Shown one piece after another: positions 29,771 to 42,838 of a DNA stretch of 64,000 bases. Within the stretch, counting starts at the first letter, position 1, and every line of letters begins with the position of its first letter. Source of the DNA: Leucocoprinus leucothites. Its lineage: Eukaryota > Basidiomycota > Agaricomycetes > Agaricales > Agaricaceae. A program made the position numbers and the translations under genes. Where the stretch lies: contig JAACJO010000002.1 in the NCBI GenBank assembly GCA_013368445.1, forward strand, positions 1,054,001 to 1,118,000, read 5' to 3'. Under the pieces are notes generated by a model, which saw only the letters and a program-made list of their open reading frames with translations, ran no database searches and had not been told where the DNA came from.

Positions 29771-30593
29771 AAACGGTGGAGCAACGGCGCATGTGGGATG
29801 GACTATTGTAGTACTAACTATGCATTTAGCAGAACATAACCATTTGACAATCGCATTCGACTCTAAGTTCACACAGTAGTTTATACCGTACAACGTACTT
29901 ATGTCATTATCCTATCGTTATTGTATAGGGTTCTAGAGAAAACGGTTCGTTAGGCGCTTCCCTCGTACTTTGATACGACTTTGCAGGCGGGAAGTTCACT
30001 CAATGGGAAAGCCCATTCCAGAAATAACACAAGGTAGTTGGGACAAACATCCATCAACATTGATCGTTTATTGTGTCGGCGTTGGAGGAGAACAAAGGTA
30101 ACACTGCCACCAGTACACTTTACCGCACTAAGGACGCATTTGCAGAAACTGTTTCCACAAACGTGAACAATACTAGCTGTCAGCTTTTGCCGATGATTTA
30201 TCTAGTGCACTTATAAAGGATGATTGAAACTTTGGAGAAGCAGGCGCGATCTGGATCAGCCACCCACACCCAGCCTTAGGCCCGTTGCCCACTAGTCCAA
30301 CTAACCTCACGTCGTCGCTCTTTTGACTCTTCACTTTCTTTGACGTGTCTACAACTCCAAATCTATCTCTGTCCCGACCTACTCGTGGTGGTACTGGTTT
30401 CCCGCTGCGCCTCTTTTGTCATCTTTAAATAGGACGACACTTCCCAGCCCAGCCTCACACTACTTCCCAGATTCTCCTTCACGACGCACATATAACAGAG
30501 CGATCTTTGTACCGCTTCTATACCCAACCCTACGAGCACTCTCTCGACCTCCGCATCTCATACTCGTCTTTAATAACTTATTCTGAATTAACC
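29771..30593. other. Intergenic region with the small gene's promoter
   Basis: The last 300 bases are pyrimidine-rich, with a TATA-like TTTAAATAG at 30424-30432 and CATATAACA near 30488, as in strongly transcribed fungal genes. No gene seen. Confidence 0.4.
30424..30432 (+). promoter_or_regulatory. TATA-like element of the small spliced gene
   Basis: TTTAAATAG followed by a CT-rich stretch, 160 bp upstream of the start at 30594. Confidence 0.35.
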
Positions 30594-30963
30594 ATGTCTA
30601 TCATCTCTCGCGACCCCTCCTTCTCTTGGGCTGCTCCTCTTACTGAAGACGATGCAAGCGAGAGGTGTGTCTCTTTTTCTCTTGTGTACCTTCCTCCCTG
30701 ACAATATCTATCAAAGGACAACCTATACCTCCAGCTCCCATACCCCCCACTCGAAACCTCTCGAGCGTCGCATTGTCAGTATTTGGAAGACATTGACACG
30801 CTCGACCAGGAGGAAACAGCGAGTGTCGGTCTACACGAAAGACTTTGTCTTTGTCACAGCCGCAGCATCCCGTCGGAAGAGCATGTTGCAACAAGCATCC
30901 GACGTGCAGCTGCAACCGCGATCTTCCTCTCTCTCTGATTCTAGGGGGAACCACATGTGTTAA
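30594..30963 (+). CDS. Small two-exon protein, about 105 residues, unrecognised
   Basis: Exon 1 (30594-30664) starts MSIISRDPSFSWAAPLTEDD. A 52-nt GTGTGT...AAAG intron (30665-30716) joins it in frame to exon 2 (30717-30963), which encodes LERRIVSIWKTLTRSTRRKQ, a VSVYTKDFVFVTAAASRRKS segment and a Ser-rich tail. The protein is basic, without signal peptide or membrane helix. I do not recognise the family. Support comes from the intron that restores an open frame, the ATG closing a CT-rich promoter typical of strongly expressed genes, and the even amino-acid composition of both exons. Function unknown. Confidence 0.55.
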
Positions 30964-31558
30964 TCGTATCCATGATTGTTCAGCGTCGCGCTGAACATGG
31001 ACCATGCTTCCTCCCGAGCATGCACCTCAACTGAGGAGATGGGAGCGTTGGAGGCGCCATGTATCCATCAGTCTAAAAATGTCATGATACCTACCAACAC
31101 GCCGCCACCATATTGACCTCTTGATGAACCCTCGACGCTCTCCACTGATGCATTTATCAAGGACTATATAATCTATCATACTTGACATAGGAAACTTTGC
31201 TGTTTCAATCTTGACGGACTGTTCTGTTGTAATGTTACTATTCTAAGTAGTTCTAATCTATTCCCTAGTTACTCATACATGTCGCCTAATTATTCCTTCG
31301 TCTATTATCTTGGTCAGTCATTGGCACTCGAATAACAATTGTGAAGCCGCAGGAGGCCTCTGTTTAAGATTACACTCAAAACAAGGCAAAGCGTGCGGCG
31401 GAAGAGGTATGGAGCAACGGTTTGATATACATACTAGTGTACACAGTTTACATGCCACGAGAAGTAAATTCATTCGACGAGTCAATAAGTCACTTATGAT
31501 ATCGAATTCAGAACCCCAAATCTTGTCCACCTAAAGCTTTTGCACTACATCGACATCT
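30964..31558. other. Intergenic region between convergent 3' ends
   Basis: AT-rich 3' flanks of the small gene and the F-box gene. Frames 31310-31534 (+) and 31318-31530 (-) are mirror shadows without support. Confidence 0.4.
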
Positions 31559-33203
31559 TCAATAGAAATACTCCTCCACAGGGATTCCGTTGATAATGAA
31601 GAGACTAGGGAAAGTACGAGCGATAGCACGATTGACATCCCACGAAAAGGTTCGCTCATTGTTCGTATCCAAAGTAAGCTCTCGTATATTCCATTCAGAA
31701 ACATGAAGGGACTTCATCTCTTGCTGAAAGAGTAAAGCTGGGGGGGAAAGATCGTCGTGTGCGGTGCGTAGGGCTAAGAGGTAAATATTGTCGTATCCAA
31801 TGGGTAAAGCTGAGGGGTAAAGACCGTCGTATACAATGCGTAAAATCTGGAGAGCAGGCAGTTTCTGTGCCATGCTGGAAAACATTCCGGACTGGAGATG
31901 GATGGGACATATCTCCAAGACCTGGAGGATCGGGGAAGCAATCGCATCCAGAATCAGATTGAACGGCTCCGAGTCAAGCCAATAGTCCCCAAGGCAGAGT
32001 CTGGTCAATGTACCAGTATAACCACCCAGCAGAAGCCCTATCTCCTCGACAGGTGGCCGAAGACCTTCGGACAAGCCATTGAGGTTTTTCAGCTCGAGGT
32101 CACGAAGATGAGGAAATGGGATGGAAGAATGGTGTCGAAAATCAAACCAAGCTGTACGCCCAACGCCAATCTGGTCACTTTGGCCACAGGACCTCCAGCT
32201 TATACGAGTGATTGTATTGGAGTGACGCTGAAGGAATTCGTGAAGCTGAGCTTGTGTTGGAGGAAGCCGGGTGTAAGGTTCCTCGATTTCAATCTCTGTA
32301 AGCACGGGTAGGAAAGGAAATCTCGTGTAAAATGCATTATAGGGTCGTATAAGTTTGAGAGTTCGAAGGGTGTCAGAATGTCGTCGGACGAATGGGAAGA
32401 GGATGTTGGCATTGAGAGAGGTAGCATCAAAGCCCGGATGTGAGATTCTGTCGAAATGAATTACTAGCTTTTCCAGCCTTGTTAAGTGTAATGATGGTGC
32501 GAAGACGAACGTCCACGCTTTACTTGGTATGCACACTGTCAGAGCCCGAATATTCGAGACAGTTGCAAGTGAAAGGAGTCCATCCGGTAAAAGCGGCCTA
32601 AGGACTGGTCTAAAAAGCTGTTCGTCATCCTTTGTCAAAATTTGGGGTGGCAGCTTCAAGCCGACAGGAGCGCGATCGACTGTAACGGTGAACTCTTCCA
32701 GCTGCGCAAAGTGACTGAAGAGACTTGTGATCCGATTGAGTCGAATAGAAACTCCCGGCTCGGAAGGTTGACCACCTCGAGATTTCAGTCGCATCCGTGA
32801 ATCCTTCCCGTCAGCGTCGTAAGCAAAAACAAGCTGCAGGGACCGAACGTAGCGCTTAATCGGTGAACTGCCCGAAAGGAAATCGTCTAGATGATGATAT
32901 GAGAATGGACGGCTCCTACAAGATATGTACATCAGACTCCCAAGTTCCCTGGTGGCCAAATGGGCGTGAATGAGTATAATTCTTTGCTTACAATAAACTG
33001 AACCCCGTCAATTCTCCTATACCGGTCCTATGCAGTACGGTCCAGTGGGCACGGAGAGTAATTTGTCTATAACTCCTAAGCATCGTTAAGTCATTGAAAG
33101 CGCGGTTGAAAGTTCGGAGTGCTGACAAGTCAGCATCGGAAAGATGGTGTGAAATGTATTCACAAACATCGTAAGGAAAATCCGAAATACTTGTGGATAC
33201 CAT
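31559..33203 (-). CDS. F-box / leucine-rich-like protein
   Basis: Substrate adaptor candidate for an SCF ubiquitin ligase. Exon 1 (start MVSTSISDFPYDVCEYISHH at 33203) holds an F-box-like N-terminus with the pattern LSDADLSALRTFNRAFNDL. A short intron (about 32943-32997) leads into a single exon of about 460 residues with scattered leucine-rich segments (FAQLEEFTVTVDRA, SNIRALTVCIPSK, HLTRLEKLVIHFDRI, PHLRDLELKNLNGL). An in-frame 36-bp triplication near 31734-31841 repeats a 12-residue unit. In-frame ATGs reach up to 33347, but the family starts near the F-box. Such genes are numerous and fast evolving in mushrooms; the substrate is unknown. Confidence 0.7.
31734..31841 (-). repeat. Three tandem 36-bp units inside the F-box gene
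   Basis: Units 31734-31769, 31770-31805 and 31806-31841. On the minus strand each encodes 12 residues of the form L-x-x-x-Y/H-D-x-L/I-x-x-x-A (LRIVYDGLYPSA, LPIGYDNIYLLA, LRTAHDDLSPPA). The copies have diverged but the 36-bp phase is kept. Confidence 0.7.
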
Positions 33204-33489
33204 GTTCGTGACGCAGTGCTGAAGCTTAACGCTTGTTAACCACAACAATGAATTGTAACAGCGCCGAAGAACTCTAAAACCGTGAGACTCGGTCGGAGTC
33301 TGTGAATGATGATTATCACTGTCTCCAACAGTACATATAGGCTTCATCCCTGAGTAGATGGTCTAAGATAAATACAGTAAGTATTAGGGTATCAAACAGC
33401 CCGAAGTCAATATCCACACAGCTAAGTAGGTGCAACACATAGCGCCCGATAACAACGCAAAGCCACGCATGAATAATCTCTGCAACAAA

Positions 33490-35075
33490 TCAAAACTCAA
33501 AATTGTCGGCCCAGTGTCGAACGACACCTTCCCCCCGCTTGTGTTGGTGGAAGCGGTGAGAGTCTCTACAGATGATCATAGCATGCGAGTTGCGAACCCA
33601 GGGGAAGAATGCCAGCTTCTTTTGAAAAGGGAGCTGATTGAGCCACTTCGCCATCTTCTTCTGCGTTGGCGTTACAACGGGGTGAAATTTGGCTTTAATG
33701 ATGGGATATGGTTCTCCGTCTGGATTGTCCACAATGTCAACGGCCGCGCTCTCCATTTCATGTTCCAATTCCTGGAAAATAACGGAAAGTCGTTTTCGAT
33801 AGGATTCTTCGGACTCAAACTGTTTGATACGACCTTGGGATTCCTTCGAGTCGCAGGAGAGGCGATATAGTGCGTAGGAGAGTGCGGGCACCGCTAGGAT
33901 AGGTAGCATACCATAAACTATCTGAAAAGTTGGCAGAATCAGGTTAGGTCGTGAGTTACACAACAAGGGGAAGAAAGCCTACGAGATTGAAGGGAAAGCG
34001 GAACTGTGCAGCGGGAGGTAAGAGAGGTAGAGGTTTCATGTTCTCAAACCACTCGCGAGATAGCGGTGTCGGCTTTGGCGGGGGGTGTCTGGCAATGTAT
34101 ATTCCTTGATCACATGTTCGTAATCTTCCTCCATTTCACTGAAATGGCGTGAGTTAAGGTCGCGCGCGATCGAGCCATCCATACGCACGTCTTAAGCCCA
34201 TTGCTGACATGTTCCGCAAACACATCCTCGGTTTCAATCGCGGATGTACAATACGGTACCGTAACGTCATTAACACTTTGACTAGTCAGAACAGCTGAGT
34301 GCTAGATCATGGATGTTGAACTCACGCGTTGGCGTAGAGCCTAAGGTTCTTGAAACGTGAGAGCGTCTTGAAGAAAATCTCGCCTACCAGATGTCAACAA
34401 AGAACAGTCGAAGTAGTCAAAGAAAGCTCACTCGGATCTGCCATCACCTCAATTAATGGGCGACCCGCATTCGACCATTTATCTTGACAATAGAACTGCT
34501 CTCCTGTCTTGGACAGGAGCTTGGGACCAATTGCATTTATCAAAGAGGAAATCATTGAAGGGTATCTGAGTAGCCCGATGTGAGGTGTAGCTATAGTTAT
34601 AAAGTTGACAGGTTCGACTTTGGCAAAGAACTTCCGGTGCTCAAGGATGCTACAAAATGATCAGAGTGACGACAATGTGGCGTATGGGTGAGCTAGCCTC
34701 ACCCTAGCATATACCGCGCGACCAAGCCCCCCAGGCTGTAGCCTGTGATGGATAGCTTGACTACAACTTTTTCCTCCTTAGCGAGCTCTTCCACTCGATC
34801 ACAAACCTAATAATACAACGGGTAAAGGTCCAGTGCGAAACGGTGAGCGACAAGGTGGCGTTACGTACTTCGTCGGCAACTCGCTCTCCTCCCCAGTCAA
34901 TACCATCATACGTAGCAACGTTTTCGTTACTTTTCGGGAGCAGAACCTCAAGCTCCTCTCCATCCTTGTTGGGCTCGGCGTATTTTTCCTTTATGGTGCG
35001 TTCCAGTGCCGCCAAGTGACCAGGGTTGCCCCACATGCCGTGTATTAGGACCAGGAGATGAATTTGGTGAGGCAT
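33490..35075 (-). CDS. DUF676 serine lipase/esterase (ROG1-like)
   Basis: Alpha/beta hydrolase of the ROG1/YOR059C group, expected to cleave acyl chains from glycerolipids on membranes or lipid droplets. N-terminus MPHQIHLLVLIHGMWGNPGH contains the oxyanion HG pair. Next is ATYDGIDWGGERVADEV, and after an intron the nucleophile elbow KLSITGYSLGGLVARYMLG (about 34705-34775) and FITIATPHIGLL. A hydrophobic segment LPTFQIVYGMLPILAVPALS (about 33870-33930) may be a membrane anchor. The C-terminus has the family signature AMIICRD...GVVRHWADNF. About seven introns; roughly 440 residues. The ATG at 35075 is chosen over 35087 by similarity. Confidence 0.82.
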
Positions 35076-35905
35076 AGTAGAGAGCAATTTATTCTTGTGT
35101 GATTTAGAGATTTAGAGGAAGCTTCAATGCGAAGAGACAGAGGGCTGGAGGGAGGGTGTAAAGAGTAAAACGGAGAGCAAGGTATGTATACCTCCGACGG
35201 GCGGCCACTGCGCATTTGCAATCACCTCGGCACTTGCTACACTTCGGCAGTGTTTGGCCTCCGGATCAGACGCGTATCCAAATGACAAGCTGTGATCATT
35301 CTGCAACCCTGCACTTGTTTCATCATTGGTCAGCTCTACTATACTCGATGAAAAGGTGAGGCGCTTCTTATCACTCATTCTCCAGAGACAAATATAATAA
35401 GTACTTATCATCAGACTGTTGTCGATAGCAGAGCAGCGATGAAGGGGAGAAGCAAGAAAGGGGCCTTCTTCGACCAGATAAGGCTCTTGATCTTATTAAA
35501 ACATCAGTCCATATGCCTGACAATATTAGCTGAACCTTCTTTGAGCAAAATATAAGAATAGAATGTCTCCAAGCCCCTGGCCCCAGCAGCCTTTAGGTCC
35601 CCGTCCAATGGGGCGTATTGCGCGGAGCCAGTTTCTCAGATGATGCTGCCTTGATGGAATGACCTCCCGTCAGACTTCACACTGATGAATTTCAGATCCA
35701 ACTTGTCGTCATTGCTGATTCTACTTTGGAAATAGCTCGCGTTCAAGCGCTAAAGTACGCATAGAATGAGTTACATACATTCTGTCCCCACTTTCAGTCT
35801 ATCGAGGAACGATCACATGACGGGCGCCTGACATCATCCCAAGATCGATATATAGGCCCTTCTCTTTACAGAGGTCGCCACCAATTCCCCTCTTTTCCGA
35901 TCATC
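35076..35905. other. Divergent intergenic region, lipase and phosphoglucomutase promoters
   Basis: An open frame at 35124-35411 on the minus strand has no motif and no convincing link to the lipase; left as non-coding. A TATATAG element at 35849 serves the phosphoglucomutase. Confidence 0.4.
35849..35855 (+). promoter_or_regulatory. TATA box of phosphoglucomutase
   Basis: TATATAG, 51 bp upstream of the ATG at 35906 and followed by a CT-rich leader. Confidence 0.5.
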
Positions 35906-37919
<2,014 letters not shown>

Positions 37920-38102
37920 AGAAATGTCTGACCGAAATGGACTTACAACTTTGCTTGTCATGATTCGGACATGTGTATAAAATAGACTCAGATACCAGAA
38001 ACAAATCAACCCACGAGGTCCAATTGTCATAACGATAGATTGATGTTTTTATGGACGTAAATATGCTTTCTAGGCAGAGACAAGATGGAGTACGCTAGAC
38101 GC

Positions 38103-39409
38103 TCACAGTTTCCCACCGAACTGGTAGTCATGTCCAAACACATCGGCAAAAGCATATCCAATTTCAGGAAGCATATCTTGAGTGATCATGCTCCTACCCG
38201 CCTTTTTGAAAGCAAATCGACTGGCAGTTCGGGTGACCATGCTCCCGCCTACAGCGCCCAATAACGGCACTCGAGATGCTGGAATGCTTTTATCGCTGAA
38301 GGATCACACGGTTGAAAGGATTGATTACAGGTACCAATGCACGGAAAACTCACCCAAATGCTCCATCTTCGTAACACCGACCCCATGCAAGGAAAGCTCC
38401 CACAGAACCACTTAGCACATCGCCTTGACCACCACATCTCTTAAGTCCACCTGGTGTATCGACCTTGACGAGTTCATTGAATTTCTCTCTTTCCGGGTCT
38501 GCCGTCTGCAGTTGGCTTGCTGCAAGATCTGCCTCCTCTCCTTCTGTGTCGGTGACAATGACATCTTGAGCTCCCTTCTCAAGCACAGTCACGCCTCCGA
38601 GTAGTCTCGATAGCATTTGTGCCTTTTTATCCGATGGAGTATCTGGGCTTACACCGACTTGTTCGGAGAGGCGCTTGAATTCAACGACGTTGGGTGTGAT
38701 AACTGCACGACGATAGCCTTGAATGGTTGATCGATCTTTGCCAACCATGTATAACCCGTCGGCGTCGATGACAATAAACATTCCACGGTTGCGAGCGATG
38801 GAGACGGCTGTGCGAGCGTAGGATTGCATGTAGTCTTCGCGTCCGAGACCGGGACCGATAACGAGGACGTGTAAGCGGGAGAAGAGGGATTCTAGTTCTG
38901 ATTTTACTGAATCATGAGGTCTGTGGTGAGGGTTAGAAAGATATGAGGTAGCAGAGGGTATGGAGAGATGATACTCACGCGTCCTCACGAAGAATAGGAT
39001 GAACAATTAGATCGGGAGAGTATGATTTGATTGGTTCTGCTGCTGTAGGTGAACAAATAACATGAGATAGGTCTGCCCCCTGCATGAAATTCAGTCCCTA
39101 AAGTAGTCGCTAAATCTGTAGCGCGCGCACAAATCGGAGGGCAGATATTGCGGCAAAAAAGGGTGCCCCTGTGTAGCTTTGAGAGATTGTTAGTATCCTG
39201 TATCAATGAGAGAATCAATAACATACTCTAGTGCACCTCCAAGGACGCCAACCCTGCCTGGAGTTCGTTCAGTACAGATCACTCAAGTTGTGAACGTTCG
39301 GAAACCTCTAGCTAGTATTTTACTGACCAGATTGGCCTTTATGCAACGTTCCATTCAGTGGGGGTATGAGAGCTTTCATCTGCTCAAGGATATGTCGGGG
39401 AACGGGCAT
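38103..39409 (-). CDS. ATP-dependent (S)-NAD(P)H-hydrate dehydratase
   Basis: Repairs hydrated NADH/NADPH using ATP; ribokinase-like fold, CARKD/YKL151C family. Exons give [118 protein letters not shown]-like [11 protein letters not shown], and the catalytic [20 protein letters not shown]. The last exon is [20 protein letters not shown] through YQFGGKL, which is the family C-terminus. About five introns. Start at 39409 lies 173 bp from the divergent BipA-like gene. About 340 residues; complete. Confidence 0.88.
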
Positions 39410-39582
39410 TGTTCTTGCAGAAAGTTGTTGAACTTGGGCAAGAAAGTTGGACAGTGCTAGGATGTCGATGACATTGGCAATGACGTCGTCGGATCAAATC
39501 ACCACCCCGCCGAGTGCCGAAACACGGCGATCACGCTCCGGAGATATTTCAAGAATCCGGAAAATGAAATGAAGGTTTGGAG

Positions 39583-41866
39583 ATGCTCAGTTTCGCGTTA
39601 CGCTCTGGTTGGCGGCGTAGCCCTCAATTCCTCAGCTCTAAAGTCCAACATCTCCGTTCATATGCCTCTATCAGTACCGTAGAGCCTGACAGGATACGGA
39701 ATATTGCCATCATTGCTCATGGTGAGTTTTCGTGTTTCGATACGTCACTTGCAAAACTCCTGAGTTGCTGTTTTGTTTCGTCTAGTTGACCATGGAAAGA
39801 CGACTCTCGTTGACCAGCTTCTTCGTCAATCTGGAACTGTAAAGCAGCTTTCAGCCACAGAGCAAATTCTTCAAACCCCCAATTCTTCCTCGGCTGTTGC
39901 GGACGCGGGTATTGAAAATGGATTTGTTACTCGAGTAATGGATTCTAATGACCTGGAACGCGAGCGCGGGATTACCATTCTTTCCAAATGCACGAGTATC
40001 AACTATCAGGGCAATTTGATCAACATTGTGGATACCCCTGGACACGCGGATTTTGGAGGTGAAGTTGAGCGAATCATGAGTATGGTGGACGGTGTTGCTC
40101 TGGTTGTGGACGCGACAGAGGGCCCAATGACTCAGACTCGTTTTGTTCTCAGCAAAGCCCTTAGTAGAGGTTTACGGTGCGTTGTCTTGGCTCTGAAATG
40201 ATCTGAATTTAGTCGCTCAAAACGAGTTTTAGTCCTCTGGTCGTCGTGAACAAGGTCGATAGACCAACTTCGAGGGTTGCTCAAGTAGAAAGCGACTTGT
40301 TTGACCTTTTCGCTACGCTCGGCGCTACAGATGAGCAAGCCGAGTATCCACTGCTCTACGCCTCCGCAAAGCAAGGCTGGGCTTCCGACAACGCCCTTGC
40401 AGCATCTCCCGAGCCTAGCATGCAGCCTCTTTTCGACCTCATTTTGTCACATGTTCCAGCTCCTACCCACTTGACATCTACTGGCCCATTTTCCATGCTC
40501 ACCATCCAAATAGAAAATGACCCATACATCGGCGTTCTCTATCTTGGGCGCGTACAAAGTGGCACGCTCAGCATTGGTGATACTTTATGGGCGATTGATC
40601 CGGAGGGCAACAAAGTGGGTGAGGGCAAAGTCAAGCGGATATTGGGAAGAAAAGGCCTGGAGAGGGAAGAGAAGGATATTGCTGGTGCTGGAGAGATTGT
40701 GAGTGTCGCTGGGATTAAGGGCGGGGGCGTGAATGTGACACTGGTGCATCCGGATGGATGGGGTGAGGCGGGTCCGCAACCCATTCCCGTAAGTGTTTTG
40801 TTGATAAATGGCCTCAACTCAATCTCACGCTCAGCTGCAGACAACTCCAATAGACCCTCCGACAATTTCGATGTACATTTACCCCAACGACTCTCCCTTG
40901 GCTGGGAAAGAAGGCAACAAGCTCACCTCCCAACTCATTCGTGAACGTATCCTGAAAGAAGCCCAGACCAATGTGGCGCTCAAAGTTCTTCCTGGTCCGA
41001 CAGCAGAGTCTGTTGAAGTCAGAGGACGGGGTGTTCTACATCTAGGCGTCCTCCTTGAAACCCTTCGACGTGAAGGTTATGAGCTGAGTGTCGGGTCACC
41101 CAAAGCCGTCATGATACCCAACCCCGAGGCGCCCGAAAAGACCGGCAAAGCGAGTATGCTTGAACCCATCGAAGAGTGCACCATCATCGTCAAAGAAGAA
41201 TTTGCTGGCACTGTGGTACAGAAGCTGACGATGCGGAAGGCTATGATGGTTTCGTATGACGCAGGATCGCATGGTGAAGGCGAGGGCTGGGTTAAAATTG
41301 TCATGGAGGTCCCTGCTCGTGGATTGATCGGATATCTGGCTGGAGAGTTCAAGAACGACGTTCATGGACAAGGCACGCTTAATCATATATTCAAAGGATA
41401 CGAACCCTACAAAGGCGAAGTGGATACCGGTCGGAGAGGTAGTCTGATTTCCATGACTGATGGTGTCAGCTCGGCGTATGCCATGGCGCCTCTACAAGCT
41501 CGAGGAACATTGTTCATTCACCCAGGGACTCAAGGTCAGCTTTTTTTATTACTTCGTCGTGCCTTCTCTCTGACACTGACATCTATTTCTTCGACAGTAT
41601 ACCCAGGTATGGTTATTGGCGAAGCTGGAAAAGCTCAGGATCTCTATCTGAATCCCTGCCTCAAGAAGCAACTCACAAACATTCGAGCTGCCGGTGCAGA
41701 CGAGAAAATCGTTTTGGGCTCACCTCGTGTCATGACGCTGGAGGAGTCGTTAAGTTATATGGGTGATGATGAGATGGTGGAGATTACTCCGAAGCAAATT
41801 CGGTTGAGGAAGGTAATCCTCGACCCGTCAAAAAGAATGAGGGGAGGAAAAGGACGGGGAGCATAG
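39583..41866 (+). CDS. BipA/TypA-type translational GTPase, probably mitochondrial
   Basis: EF-G-like ribosome-associated GTPase. The N-terminus [20 protein letters not shown] is arginine/serine-rich without acids, like a mitochondrial presequence, then [20 protein letters not shown] (G1, split by an intron), [17 protein letters not shown] (G2 region), [19 protein letters not shown] (G3), VVVNKVDRP (G4) and [10 protein letters not shown] (G5). Domain II and the BipA-specific C-terminal domain follow: [58 protein letters not shown] and [20 protein letters not shown]. End [13 protein letters not shown]. Four or five introns. In bacteria BipA helps ribosome assembly under stress; the organellar role is inferred. 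Confidence 0.87.
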
Positions 41867-42838
41867 ACTTATAGAGCTCCCTGATTAGATCATTTCGTAT
41901 GCAGCCCCTGATACACTACTCACGTTGATACTTTTGAAACCCTAGGTTTGAGTATTAGATATACAATCAATTAATGCTAATGGTGATTTGAAGATATTAA
42001 AAAGGGGATACACGAAACGAAACGAGCAGTGGTTGCGATCGCTAGAAGGAAACGTACAGACAATTCTCTCAATGGCCTTGGACCGGCTGGGTGACTATAG
42101 ACTCGGATGCCCTGCAAGGGTCGTCCAACAGCATCTGCCATCAAGTACTTGGACCCCTTGGACCGGCCCCACCTTGGCCTAGCAAGGTTTGGCCACCGAC
42201 ATTGGAGTGGTGTCCCCTGCCCTGAGCCGCGGTTTATCACTCCTTGTCCCAGTTGATGGCATCAAAACAACTTTTCCGACTTGTCGAGAGCGCCGAGCTT
42301 CTTCGAGCTTCAAATTTTGTTGGTGTCGCCAAGGTACCGTCGCCTCAAGATAAAACCATTATTTGCACCCATATGGGGATGTTCCCATGGTGTTCCGCTC
42401 CGACTCTCAATTCATTTCTTGCCTTTTTAGGTGCGCGTGATACAAAACTTATTCTTCTTGAAATGGATGATCGGTTTCGATCTTATCTCAACCTTCATGC
42501 ATAGCAGCTGTCGTCAGCCTACTCACTATAGACTCGACCTCGATGGGGTATGCGGAGCTTGTCAGCCACGGGTATGGGGCTACATTTAGGCAGTGGGTAT
42601 AAATGGCACTGCCCATCCGACCTTTTTTGTTCTTCACCGGTCAGGCAACCTGGTCAGCTTTCACCACCCACCATAGTCCTTGACGGATTTTTTTTTCTCT
42701 GGTCCTTGACCGACAGACGGACTATCGTGTTCATCGACAAGCAGGTTCTTTGTCGCTCTATTTTCTTTCCACACGAGCTCTTGTAGAAGAAGAAGAAAAG
42801 AAACTCACCTGTTTCACGAAGAACCCTTGAATATCATC
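41867..42838. other. Intergenic region upstream of the GH16 gene
   Basis: Contains two sets of 12-bp direct repeats (ACTATAGACTCG at 42094 and 42525; CCTTGGACCGGC at 42076 and 42156), a TATAAAT at 42598 and a CT-rich leader. No gene. Confidence 0.45.
42598..42604 (+). promoter_or_regulatory. Candidate TATA box of the first GH16 gene
   Basis: TATAAAT about 240 bp upstream of the ATG at 42839, ahead of a pyrimidine-rich stretch; this implies a long 5' leader. Confidence 0.4.

Noticed and set aside
35124..35411. Minus-strand frame upstream of the lipase that could be an extra exon
   Set aside because: The lipase family begins at MPHQIHLLVLIHG; no in-phase splice joins the two.
42521..42531. 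ACTCACTATAG resembles the phage T7 promoter core
   Set aside because: Only 11 of 18 bases match and the flanks differ; chance, with no sign of vector sequence.
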